DNA of 13,909 nucleotides from the NCBI GenBank assembly GCA_029865445.1, contig JAOUGY010000069.1, positions 1-13,909 of the forward strand, in the 5' to 3' direction. The notes below the pieces were generated by a model. That model had not been told where the DNA came from and did not search any database. It saw only the letters and a list, made by a program, of their open reading frames with translations. Positions 1 to 7,429 of this stretch are shown piece after piece. This stretch comes from Acidimicrobiia bacterium. Its GTDB lineage: Bacteria > Actinomycetota > Acidimicrobiia > Spongiisociales > ZC4RG35. Numbering within the stretch: position 1 is the first letter of the stretch; every line of letters starts with the position of its first letter. A program made the translations under genes and the position numbers.

Positions 1-1006
1 AGATCGCGCAGCCGAGCTCCTCGACCTTCCGGCGATACGGAGAGAGCAGGAGGAGCGGCGGCGGGATGGCCGAAATCCCATCGGTGTGGGCCTCGGGGCC
101 TTCGTCGAACGGGCCGGGGGTGCGGTCGACTCGGGCGAGTACGCCAAGGTGGAGGTCATCGACGGCACGGTGGTCGTTCGCACCGGATCGGTCGACACCG
201 GGCAAGGTCATCACACCGTGTGGGAACAGGTAGCGAGATCCGTCTTCGGGGACTTGCCTGTGACGTTGATATCCAAGGACACGGCCGAGGTCGCCGATGG
301 AGTGGGGACCTACGCGTCGAGGTCGGCTCAGGTTGGCGCGTCCGCCGTCCAACGTGTGGCGGGCACAGTCCTCGACGAGGCCAAACGACGCGCGTCCCAA
401 CGACTCGAGGTGGCTGAGGAGGACATCCGATACGACTCCGGGGTGTTCACCGTCGCCGGCGTGCCCGACACAGGCGTGTCGATCTTCGATCTGGTCGGCG
501 ACGGGCTGGAAGACGAGGAGATGTTCGTCCCCGGTGCGCAGACGTTCCCGTACGGTGCCCACGGTGCTGTCGTCGAAGTCTGCATGGAGACGGGCGAGGT
601 CAAGCTCCTCAAGCTGGTTGCCGTCGACGACTGTGGCACTGTGCTCAATCCGATGATCGTCGAGGGCCAGGTGGATGGATCCCTCGCTCAGGGGCTGGGC
701 CAGGCGTTCTTCGAAGAGGTGCAGTACGACTCCACCGGTCAGCCGTTGACGGCGTCGATGATGGACTATCCCGTCCCGCATGCGCCCGACTTCCCGGTCG
801 CGGTGAGCGACCGATTCGAGACGCCGGCCCCATCCAATCCGCTCGGTGCCAAGGGCACAGGCGAAGCCGGATGCATCGGAGCGCCTGCAGCCGTCCTCAA
901 CGCGGCAATCGACGCCCTGTGGCCCCACGGCGTGAGGGAACTCCAGATCCCGCTGCGCCCTGAACGGGTTTGGCGAGCCATCCAGCAGGCTCGAGCTCGT
1001 GGCTGA
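1..1006 (+). CDS. Xanthine dehydrogenase family molybdopterin-binding (large) subunit, 3' part
   Basis: This is the C-terminal part of a molybdenum hydroxylase large subunit (xanthine dehydrogenase / CO dehydrogenase CoxL family). Such subunits carry the Mo-cytosine-dinucleotide or molybdopterin cofactor and hydroxylate aldehydes, purines or N-heterocycles using water as the oxygen source. The frame is open from base 2, so the gene begins upstream of the window. The GTG at 86 is only an internal codon within the family stretch RNPIGVGLGAFVERAGG. Visible signatures are GQGHHTVWEQ, the segment DDCGTVLNPMIVEGQ, and the C-terminal GAKGTGEAGCIGAPAAVLNA, whose Glu (codon 863-865) matches the family's catalytic base. 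The stop TGA at 1004-1006 lies inside the next gene, an 8-base overlap, so the two are probably one operon. The FAD and 2Fe-2S subunits are not in view. The substrate cannot be told from this part. Confidence 0.92.
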   Translation, partial: DRAAELLDLPAIRREQEERRRDGRNPIGVGLGAFVERAGGAVDSGEYAKVEVIDGTVVVRTGSVDTGQGHHTVWEQVARSVFGDLPVTLISKDTAEVADGVGTYASRSAQVGASAVQRVAGTVLDEAKRRASQRLEVAEEDIRYDSGVFTVAGVPDTGVSIFDLVGDGLEDEEMFVPGAQTFPYGAHGAVVEVCMETGEVKLLKLVAVDDCGTVLNPMIVEGQVDGSLAQGLGQAFFEEVQYDSTGQPLTASMMDYPVPHAPDFPVAVSDRFETPAPSNPLGAKGTGEAGCIGAPAAVLNAAIDALWPHGVRELQIPLRPERVWRAIQQARARG

Positions 1007-2048
1007 GGAAGCGATCGTCAGAGGGGCCGCCGTGCAGGCTGCCCCGGTCTTCCTCGACCGGGACCAGACAGTCGAGAAGGCGATCGCCCTGATCGAGGAG
1101 GCCGGCGACAACGGCGCGCAGGTGGTCGGGTTCCCCGAAGGTTTCATCCCGGCCCACCCGATCTGGTTTCACTTCTCTTCCGGAACCGACATTCCCGCCA
1201 CCCGCCTTTCGGTGCAGCTGTTCAAGAACTCGATCGAAGTCCCGGGGCCTGAAATCGACGCCCTGGCGGCGGCTGCGAAGCGCGCCGGAACGTACGTGGT
1301 GATGGGCGTATGCGAAAAGCGCCCCGGAACCTTCGGGTCGATGTACAACACCCAGGTGTTCATCTCCCCGACCGACGGCTACCTGGGCAAGCACCAGAAA
1401 CTCGTACCGACGGTGGGTGAGCGCCTCGTACACGCGCCTGGGGGCCCTGACACGTTCGGGGTGTTCCCGTCCCCATTCGGGCCGTTGTCGGGCCTGATGT
1501 GCGGCGAGAACTCGAATCCCCTGGCCATCTTCGCCCTGACGGCCGACAACACCCGCATCCACGTGATGGCCTGGCCCAATCACTTTCCCAAGCCGGCGTT
1601 ACCCATGCCCGAGATATCGCTGACCGCAGCACGGGCCTTCGCTCAGATGTCGAAGGCGTGGGTGATCAGCGCCTCGGCCGTCGTGGATGATCGGGTCCGT
1701 GACATGGTGGCTCTCACTGATGCCGACCGGGATTACCTGGCCAGAGATGACATCGGTGGCGGATCGTGCATCGTCGCGCCGGACACCCGTGTCGTGGCGG
1801 GTCCGACTGTGGGCAATGAGGAATTGATCCTCTACGCCGACATGGATCTCGACGTGGGCGTACGGATGAAACTCCGTCACGACCTCGCCGGTCACTACAA
1901 CCGTCCCGACGTGTTCCGGCTCCTGATCAATCGGCAGGCGGCGCCGCTCGTGCACGAGGTCACCGCGGGAGAGATGGCCGAGCCCGATGTCCCGGTGCTG
2001 GAAGTGGATGATCCCCACGCCCTCGATTCCGGGGACGAGCGGGAGTGA
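999..2048 (+). CDS. Nitrilase-family carbon-nitrogen hydrolase
   Basis: A complete 349-residue nitrilase-superfamily enzyme that would hydrolyse a C-N bond, most likely a nitrile to an acid plus ammonia, in the cytoplasm. The Glu-Lys-Cys triad is visible: E47 in GFPEGFIPAHP, K134 in HQKLVPTVGERLVHAPG, and C168 in GLMCGENSNPLA. The long HQKLVPT and MAWPNHFP segments and the length fit the true nitrilase branch (aliphatic/aryl nitrilase, cyanide hydratase) better than short amidases. The residue after the nucleophile is Gly, whereas many characterised nitrilases have Trp (CWEN). The start is GTG at 999, which overlaps the upstream stop by 8 bases and directly precedes the conserved RGAAVQAAPVFLD start of the domain, so translation is probably coupled to the Mo hydroxylase subunit. 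A nitrile substrate is inferred from family; an amide substrate is possible. Confidence 0.9.
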   Translation: MAEEAIVRGAAVQAAPVFLDRDQTVEKAIALIEEAGDNGAQVVGFPEGFIPAHPIWFHFSSGTDIPATRLSVQLFKNSIEVPGPEIDALAAAAKRAGTYVVMGVCEKRPGTFGSMYNTQVFISPTDGYLGKHQKLVPTVGERLVHAPGGPDTFGVFPSPFGPLSGLMCGENSNPLAIFALTADNTRIHVMAWPNHFPKPALPMPEISLTAARAFAQMSKAWVISASAVVDDRVRDMVALTDADRDYLARDDIGGGSCIVAPDTRVVAGPTVGNEELILYADMDLDVGVRMKLRHDLAGHYNRPDVFRLLINRQAAPLVHEVTAGEMAEPDVPVLEVDDPHALDSGDERE

Positions 2049-2161
2049 GTCCTTGCCGGAACCCCGGGACGAGGAAGGGGGCACTCGCCCGGGGCCCGGC
2101 TCGAACAGGATCGGCCATCACCGCCATTTTCCAAGGACCGAAACGGGTCTCGTCGAGGTAG

Positions 2162-3322
2162 CTAGACACCTCCCGAGGTGCGCCAGAGACCGCGAGGTGC
2201 GCGCTGAAGCTGTTCCACACCATCGCACGTGATCGCGACCAGGCCTCCTGTCTGTACCCCGGCCCGTTCGTCGGTGGTGATCACGTTCGGCTGCACGACC
2301 ACCGTCATCCCCTCCTCGAATGTCATGTCCGGAAGCGGCGCGTTGGCGCGGCTCGACGATCCCAGGATTGGAGGGAAGTAGCCGCCGCCGTAGCCGTGCA
2401 CGAGGTCGTCGTAGATCGTGTATCCGGCATCTTCGATGACTGCCGCCGCCTTGATGACCTGCTCGGGGGACGCGCCTGGTCGGAGTACTCCGCATATGGC
2501 GTCAAAGGCGGCATCTGCGACGTCGTGCAGGTCGCGGTACAGCGGCGACGGGTCGGCACCGATGGCGATGGTGCGGAGAACCTGACCGGCGTATCCCCAC
2601 CATGATGCCGATATCTCACAGGTCAGCACGTCGCCGATCTCGACCACTCGATCCGTGGGCCACTGCGACGGCACGCACTGGTTCGGGGCGTCCATCGAAG
2701 TCAGGCCGAGATAGTGGATGTGATTGGTGGCACCGGTGTGGAGATATGACGATTCACAGACAGCGCCGATCTCGGCTTCGGTCATCCCTGGAGAGACCGC
2801 ATCGCGTATCGCTTCGATGGCGCCGTCCGAGAGTCGGGCCGCATGCCGCATCCATTCGAGTTCCTCGTCTGACTTGATCAGGCGCTCCCGAACATAGGCG
2901 CCGTCGAGTGAGACGATCTCGAACGACGCCGCCAGGACGGCGTGCTGGCGCCAGCCGAGAGGACCGATCACACCCACCCGGCGGGCACCGCGGCGGCTGA
3001 GTTCGGCGGCAGCGGGCACGGTGGTGTCGTGCCCATCCCAGGACACCGTGGTTCCCGTGGCCATGCGGCGGGCGTTGGGGAGATGGTTGTAGAACTCGAC
3101 CCACATGGCGTCGTCCAGGTCCGGGGACAAGACCAACGACGCCTCGCGGGTCACCGGCCACTCGGTGAGCCATTGGATGGCCGAGCCGGTCCTGTTCGCC
3201 CCGAACACCAAGGCGGCGTCCAGCTCGGCCTCGGTGAGCATTCGGGTGACGGCGGATCTGCGCCTGTGGAGCTCGTCGGGACTGAATCGGGGATACCGGC
3301 CGTGTGCCGCGCCATCGCTCAT
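2162..3322 (-). CDS. M24 (creatinase/aminopeptidase P-like) family protein with altered metal site
   Basis: A 386-residue protein with the two-domain creatinase/Xaa-Pro peptidase layout: an N-terminal creatinase-like domain (about residues 10-150) and a C-terminal pita-bread fold (about 155-375). The fold motifs are recognisable: KSDEELEWMRHA (150-161), EIGDVLTCEIS (228-238), DDLVHGYGGGYFP (305-317) and FEEGMTVVVQPN (335-346). Four of the five usual dinuclear-metal ligands differ: E236 for the first Asp, Q247 for the second, Q344 for the first Glu, and Gly 359/360 for the last Glu; the His (H309) is kept. It is therefore unlikely to be a normal metalloaminopeptidase and more like the metal-independent creatinase-type amidinohydrolases. 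H201 and H203 (NHIHYLG) lie where substrate-binding His residues occur. ATG at 3322 is preferred because AGGA sits just before it; ATG at 3343 is an alternative. It converges on the nitrilase and diverges from the EamA transporter. The substrate is unknown. Confidence 0.85.
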   Translation of the reverse strand: MSDGAAHGRYPRFSPDELHRRRSAVTRMLTEAELDAALVFGANRTGSAIQWLTEWPVTREASLVLSPDLDDAMWVEFYNHLPNARRMATGTTVSWDGHDTTVPAAAELSRRGARRVGVIGPLGWRQHAVLAASFEIVSLDGAYVRERLIKSDEELEWMRHAARLSDGAIEAIRDAVSPGMTEAEIGAVCESSYLHTGATNHIHYLGLTSMDAPNQCVPSQWPTDRVVEIGDVLTCEISASWWGYAGQVLRTIAIGADPSPLYRDLHDVADAAFDAICGVLRPGASPEQVIKAAAVIEDAGYTIYDDLVHGYGGGYFPPILGSSSRANAPLPDMTFEEGMTVVVQPNVITTDERAGVQTGGLVAITCDGVEQLQRAPRGLWRTSGGV

Positions 3323-3379
3323 GGTTCCTACAATCGTTTGCATGCCAAGTCGGGCGCCGATGCTAGCCCTGAGAAACCC

Positions 3380-4252
3380 ATGACGGCCGGAGTCGCGTGG
3401 GCGCTTCTCGCCGCTCTCGGTTTTGGATTCACGCAGACCCTCAACCGGAAGTCGAATCTCCTCGTCGGACCATATCTCGCTGCTTTCGGGCTCCTGGTGT
3501 TCGTCGAGGTGGTCTTGGGTGTTCGGCTGGCCGTGACCGGCGAGTGGTCCCGATTGGTCGAGGTGCCGGGCGTGGCGCTCGCCCTGTTCGTCGCCGGTGC
3601 CCTGATCCACTTCATGGCTGCCTGGACGTTGCTCGCCCTGAGCCAGCATCAGATCGGCGTGGCGCGTACGGGAGCGGTCACTTCGGCGGCTCCACTGGTG
3701 GCCGCGCTCAACGCGACGCTGTTTCTGGGAGAGAAGCTCACGATTTGGACTCTGGTCGGAGTGGTGGCCTCGATGGGAGGAGTCGCCCTCATCTCGCTGA
3801 GCCGGGCGGCCGGGCCGGGGAGGTGGGTCTTCCCGGGTTACGGTCTGGCGGTGGCCACCTGTTGGGGTACCTCCCCACTGCTGGTTCGGAGGGGGCTCGA
3901 GGAGATCGACGCCCCCGTGTTGGGGCTGGCCGTCGGGCTGGCCGGTTCGCTGGTTGTGCACGCTTTGCTGCTGACGGTCACAAAGGAGTGGAAACGGGAG
4001 CCGTTCGAAGCCAAGGCGATCGGGTGGATGGTGCTGGGCGGGGTCACCGGGGCGGTGGCCATCAGCGCCCAGTGGATCTCATACGGATTGACCACCATCG
4101 CCATCGCAGTGACGGTCCAGCAGTTGGCCACGCTGGTGGTGGTGGCGCTGGCGCCGGTCATGTTCGGTACCGTCGAGCGGCCCAATACCCAGCTCCTCCT
4201 GGGCACCGCCGCCATGCTCGCCGGATCCGCCCTCGTCGTCTGGGCAGGTTGA
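3380..4252 (+). CDS. EamA/DMT-superfamily transporter
   Basis: A 290-residue integral membrane protein of the drug/metabolite transporter superfamily. About ten hydrophobic segments can be seen in two tandem EamA repeats: one from about residue 3 to 140, ending GVVASMGGVALISLSRA, and one from about 150 to 290, ending LLLGTAAMLAGSALVVWAG. Each repeat has the typical Pro/Glu motif after its fourth helix, SAAPLVAALNATLFLGEKL in the first and LAPVMFGTVERPN in the second. The start ATG at 3380 directly precedes the first membrane helix (TAGVAWALLAALGFGF). The reading frame is open further upstream, but that part is antisense to the M24 gene and not hydrophobic. The ribosome-binding site is weak. 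Members export or import amino acids, metabolites or drugs; the substrate is unknown here. It is divergent from the M24 gene with a 57-bp gap, so the two may share control. Confidence 0.88.
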   Translation: MTAGVAWALLAALGFGFTQTLNRKSNLLVGPYLAAFGLLVFVEVVLGVRLAVTGEWSRLVEVPGVALALFVAGALIHFMAAWTLLALSQHQIGVARTGAVTSAAPLVAALNATLFLGEKLTIWTLVGVVASMGGVALISLSRAAGPGRWVFPGYGLAVATCWGTSPLLVRRGLEEIDAPVLGLAVGLAGSLVVHALLLTVTKEWKREPFEAKAIGWMVLGGVTGAVAISAQWISYGLTTIAIAVTVQQLATLVVVALAPVMFGTVERPNTQLLLGTAAMLAGSALVVWAG

Positions 4253-4253
4253 G

Positions 4254-4371
4254 AACCCTGGGTTGAGGACACCGCTGAGCGACGTCGTGGGCCCGCGGTT
4301 TGAGGGCGGTTGCCGGGCCGGTCCATCCGCGGGCCGGGCACTTCGCTCAGCGAAGTCTGCTACCCAGGGTT
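4254..4371. repeat. Imperfect 45-bp inverted repeat (large stem-loop)
   Basis: Bases 4254-4298 and the reverse complement of 4327-4371 align without gaps, with about 35 of 45 positions matching. Both arms begin AACCCTGGGT, share GCTGAGCGA in the middle and end GGCCCGCGG. The spacer is 28 bases. The element starts two bases after the EamA stop and ends 24 bases before the oxidoreductase ATG, so it fills the intergenic gap. In RNA it would form one long stem, which could stop or slow transcription from the transporter gene. It lacks a T-run, so it is not a classical intrinsic terminator. It may be a dispersed REP/BIME-like element. Confidence 0.75.
4340..4356. repeat. 17-bp palindrome inside the right arm of the inverted repeat
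   Basis: ACTTCGCT (4340-4347) and AGCGAAGT (4349-4356) are perfect reverse complements around a single central C. In RNA this would form a short hairpin with a 3-base loop; in DNA it could be a dimeric-protein site. The matching stretch of the left arm (4269-4285, by alignment) is less symmetric, so the perfect palindrome is specific to the right arm. It ends about 40 bp before the start codon of the molybdopterin oxidoreductase. Confidence 0.5.
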
Positions 4372-4395
4372 TCCGGCCTCGGCTATCGTCGCGGC

Positions 4396-6438
4396 ATGGG
4401 TTCAACGGTGTTCTTGGGGACATGTCATCACGATTGTCCGGACAGCTGCGGGTGGGTCGCGACGGTCGAGAACGGCGTCGCCGTCAAGTTGCGAGGCAAC
4501 CCCGACCACCCCTACTCGCGCGGTGAGCTGTGCCCGAAGGTGAATCGATTCATCGACCGGGTGTACAGCCCTGACCGCGTCCTCCAACCGCTCCGCCGAA
4601 CCGGTCCCAAGGGCTCCGGAGAGTTCGAGCCGATCTCGTGGGATGCCGCTCTCGAAGAGACGGCAAGCAGAATCAACGACGTTCGAGCCCGATGGGGTGG
4701 AGAGGCGATCCTTCCATGGTGGGACGCCGGGACCCAAGGACTCATCCAGATGAGCTCCCTCGACCGCCGGCTCTTCGCGGCGCTCGGTGCCTCCCAACTC
4801 ACCGGTTCGCTGTGCGGCAACGTGGCCGGCGTCGGGACTGCGGCGACCAATGGCATCACCCGAGGTGCCGACCCCATGAACGTGCGCCACGCCCGGCTCG
4901 TCCTCTTGTGGGGCACCAACACGCGACTCACGAACCGCCATCTGTGGCCGTTCGTGGAAGAGGCCCGCAACAACGGCGCCCAGATCGTCGTCATCGACCC
5001 CATGAGGACGGCGACCGCCGAAGCGGCCGACTGGTTCCTGCAGCCGCTGCCCGGCACCGACGTGGCGTTGATGTTGGGGATGATGCACGTCCTCATCCGT
5101 GACGGGCACGTCGATGCCGATTACGTGGCCAACCACGCCGTCGGGTATGACCGCCTTGCCGATCACGTCGCTGCATGGACTCCCGAGAAGGCGGCCGACG
5201 CGTGTGGCCTCGAGGCCTCGGACGTCGAACGCCTGGCAACGCTCTACGGCACGGCGCAGCCGGCCTTCATACGCACGCTCATCGGCGCCGAGCACCACGA
5301 GAACGGCGCCATGTTCTTCCGAACGCTTGCGTGTCTGCCCGTCCTCACCGGTTCGTGGCGTCATCGCGGTGGAGGCCTGGCCCGCAGCGTCGGGTCGTGG
5401 GCGTCGGTGAACGTCGATGGATCGGTCTTCGACCCGGTCGAAACGGTCGCTACCCGCGGCATCAACATGAACCACCTGGGCCGAGCGCTCACCGACCCCA
5501 ATCTGGATCCACCCGTGAAAGCCCTGTTCGTGTGGGGCGGAAACCCGGTCGTCACGGTTCCGGCGGCCGGTCTCATCGCACGGGGCCTGCAGCGCGAGGA
5601 CCTGTTCACCGTGGTCAGCGAGCAGTTCATCACCGACACGGCTGCTCATGCCGACATCGTCTTCCCGGCAACCACCCAGCTCGAACAGCAGGATCTGGTG
5701 GAGAGCTGGGGGAGCCTCTATCTCGGATGGAACGAAAAGGCGATCGAACCCGTTGGCGAGGCGGTCCCGAACACCGAGCTCTGGCGGAGACTGGCGGCTG
5801 CGCTGGATCTGGCAGATCCGCTGTTCGAGCTCACGGACGAAGAGTTGATCCGGAAGGCGCTGGTGGGTGTCGACGAGGCCGCTCTCCGGAGAGAAGGCTT
5901 CGTCCGGCTGAGCGTCCCGGAGGACCTGCGGCCCTACGCCGAGGGTGGATTCGGGACGGCGTCCGGCAAGGCGGAGCTCTACTCCGAGTCGCTCGCAGCC
6001 TCCGGCCATCCGGCGCTCCCCGAGTTCTCGGTGCCGCGGGAGAGCCCCGGCGGCGACCCGGGGTTGGTTGCGAGTTACCCGCTGGCGTTGCTGACTCCCA
6101 AGGTGCACACCCGGTTCCTCAACAGCTCGTACAGCCACCTCCCCAAGCATGGCCCCGCCGAGGGCGGGCCTTTCGTGGAGCTGGCGGCGTCGGACGCCGA
6201 CATCCGCGGGATCGCCGCCGGTGATCGGGTCAGGGTTTGGAACGACCGAGGGTCGCTCACACTCGTGGCCCGCATCAGCGACCGGGTCCGGGCGGGTGTG
6301 GTCGCCGTCCCGTTCGGGTGGTGGCTTCGGGACCACGACGGAGAGGGGACCGCCAACACGCTGACCAGTGATACCCTCACGGACTGGGGCGGAGGCGTCG
6401 CCTATTCCGACACCCTCGTAGAGGTCGCCCTTTCCTGA
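4396..6438 (+). CDS. Molybdopterin oxidoreductase with N-terminal [4Fe-4S] site (DMSO reductase superfamily)
   Basis: A 680-residue catalytic subunit of the bis-MGD (DMSO reductase) superfamily. The N-terminus has C10-x3-C14-x3-C18-x27-C46 (CHHDCPDSC ... GELCPK), the expected [4Fe-4S] ligand pattern. A large molybdopterin-binding region follows (about residues 50-480), with VLLWGTN, IVVIDPMRT and ALFVWGGNPV stretches. The C-terminal molybdopterin-dinucleotide domain (about 555-675) contains LLTPKVHTRFLNSSY and GIAAGDRVRVWNDRG. C140 in GSLCGN sits where the protein ligand to Mo (Cys, SeCys or Ser) normally lies. No twin-arginine signal is visible, so it is probably cytoplasmic. No electron-transfer subunit adjoins it. 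Start: ATG 4396 directly precedes the Fe-S motif and follows the inverted repeat. No Shine-Dalgarno is evident, and an upstream in-frame extension to 4300 lies within repeat DNA. It converges on the OCD-type gene with 19 bases between stops. The substrate is unknown. Confidence 0.9.
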   Translation: MGSTVFLGTCHHDCPDSCGWVATVENGVAVKLRGNPDHPYSRGELCPKVNRFIDRVYSPDRVLQPLRRTGPKGSGEFEPISWDAALEETASRINDVRARWGGEAILPWWDAGTQGLIQMSSLDRRLFAALGASQLTGSLCGNVAGVGTAATNGITRGADPMNVRHARLVLLWGTNTRLTNRHLWPFVEEARNNGAQIVVIDPMRTATAEAADWFLQPLPGTDVALMLGMMHVLIRDGHVDADYVANHAVGYDRLADHVAAWTPEKAADACGLEASDVERLATLYGTAQPAFIRTLIGAEHHENGAMFFRTLACLPVLTGSWRHRGGGLARSVGSWASVNVDGSVFDPVETVATRGINMNHLGRALTDPNLDPPVKALFVWGGNPVVTVPAAGLIARGLQREDLFTVVSEQFITDTAAHADIVFPATTQLEQQDLVESWGSLYLGWNEKAIEPVGEAVPNTELWRRLAAALDLADPLFELTDEELIRKALVGVDEAALRREGFVRLSVPEDLRPYAEGGFGTASGKAELYSESLAASGHPALPEFSVPRESPGGDPGLVASYPLALLTPKVHTRFLNSSYSHLPKHGPAEGGPFVELAASDADIRGIAAGDRVRVWNDRGSLTLVARISDRVRAGVVAVPFGWWLRDHDGEGTANTLTSDTLTDWGGGVAYSDTLVEVALS

Positions 6439-6457
6439 CCGCTTTCTGCTCGCCTGT

Positions 6458-7429
6458 TCAACCGGCGGGCGTGATCGCCTTCAGGGTGAGAGGGTCTGGG
6501 ACGACCCGGGACGCGTCGTCCCCGAGCGCCCCCAGGACCGCCATCGTCAGAGCCAGGTCTTGGGCACCGGTACCGGAGGACTTGAAGAGGGTCGTGTCGG
6601 CGACCTTCCGCCCTATCCCTCCGAGCACCTGGGCGAGGTCTCGAGCGCGGGACACGTCGAACGTGTCGAGGGCGGCGATCGCGTCGCCCGACTCGGCAAA
6701 GACGAGCTCGACCGAGTCGCACACCACGTGATCGAATCGGGAGAACAATGCCGCCTCCACCTCGTGAAGCGGCGGGCGGGCCGAGCCGACCGAGTTCACG
6801 TGCATGCCCGGTTGGAGATGGCGTTCCCCGAACACCGCATTCGGCGTTTTGGTGGCGAGGGTGACCAGGTCCGCTCCGTCGACGGCATCGTCGACGCTGG
6901 TGCACTCCACGAGCCTTGCCGCCACGAGCGGCTGCATCTCGGCGATGAATGTGCGCCGGTTCTCGGGGCTCCGTGAATAGACCCTCGTCTCGTCGACCGG
7001 ACGCACGGCCTCGAGCGCCGTCAGTTGGGTGCGTGCGACCGACCCGGTGCCGATGATGGCCGACCGGGAGATGCCGGTGCGGCACATCCGGTCGGCGGCG
7101 ACGGCAGCCGTGGCGCCTGTGCGGGCTCCGGTGATGCTTTCGGCGTCGACCACGGCAACCATGCCCCCAGCGGCGATGTCGAACACGGTGACGACGTACC
7201 GCACTCCCTTGTCTGGGTTGAACGAGATCACCTTGTGCCCGAAGACGCCCAGGTCTTCTATCACCGCCGGGAGCACACGCATCCAACCCGATGAGTGGGG
7301 AAGATCGACGCGGGCTGCGGCGCCCGTCCTGCCGTCGGCCTCCATCGCGAAGCAGGTCTCCATGGCGTCGATCGCCATGTCCACGGTGAGCACCGACGCC
7401 ACCTCGGCTCCGTCGACGATCCTCAGCAT
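6458..7429 (-). CDS. Ornithine cyclodeaminase / mu-crystallin family oxidoreductase (ketimine-reductase-like)
   Basis: A 323-residue NAD(P)-binding protein of the OCD/mu-crystallin family. Visible motifs: the substrate-side GHKVISFNPDKG with K66; the family signature AGGMVAVVDAESITGARTGA with R103; and a Rossmann loop IIGTGSVARTQL (about 125-136). Members reduce cyclic or linear imines (pyrroline-2-carboxylate, ketimines) or deaminate ornithine/lysine. The segment HVNSVGSARPPLHEVE (about 210-225) has SARP where cyclodeaminases usually have an Asp after the VG. This resembles mu-crystallin-type ketimine reductases, so a reductase/dehydrogenase role is favoured (inference). The start ATG at 7429 overlaps the preceding gene's TGA in the string ATGCTGA, so translation is probably coupled. 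It is the third gene of the leftward operon. Confidence 0.88.
   Translation of the reverse strand: MLRIVDGAEVASVLTVDMAIDAMETCFAMEADGRTGAAARVDLPHSSGWMRVLPAVIEDLGVFGHKVISFNPDKGVRYVVTVFDIAAGGMVAVVDAESITGARTGATAAVAADRMCRTGISRSAIIGTGSVARTQLTALEAVRPVDETRVYSRSPENRRTFIAEMQPLVAARLVECTSVDDAVDGADLVTLATKTPNAVFGERHLQPGMHVNSVGSARPPLHEVEAALFSRFDHVVCDSVELVFAESGDAIAALDTFDVSRARDLAQVLGGIGRKVADTTLFKSSGTGAQDLALTMAVLGALGDDASRVVPDPLTLKAITPAG

Noticed and set aside
2062..2094. Possible terminator CCCCGGG/CCCGGGG between the convergent nitrilase and M24 genes
   Set aside because: The stem is 7 bp with a 19-base loop and no T-run on either side; in GC-rich DNA such pairing is expected by chance. Nothing else is seen in the 113-bp gap.
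3329..3334. TACAAT as a -10 box for the EamA gene
   Set aside because: No acceptable -35 hexamer lies 16-19 bp upstream, and the box sits beside the M24 start codon; too weak to annotate.
2942..3379. Upstream open extension of the EamA transporter frame
   Set aside because: It is antisense to the conserved M24 gene, is not hydrophobic and lacks family similarity; ATG 3380 directly precedes the first membrane helix.
3323..3961. Upstream open extension of the M24 frame on the minus strand
   Set aside because: It is antisense to the conserved transporter, with a low-complexity Gln/Arg/His-rich translation typical of a shadow frame; a start with AGGA upstream exists at 3322.
4300..4395. N-terminal extension of the molybdopterin oxidoreductase
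   Set aside because: This part lies in the inverted repeat and the encoded residues do not fit the family, whose Fe-S motif normally begins within the first 15 residues.
4402..6336. 644-codon open frame on the minus strand
   Set aside because: It is a shadow of the oxidoreductase gene caused by high GC third positions; its translation has no recognisable domain.
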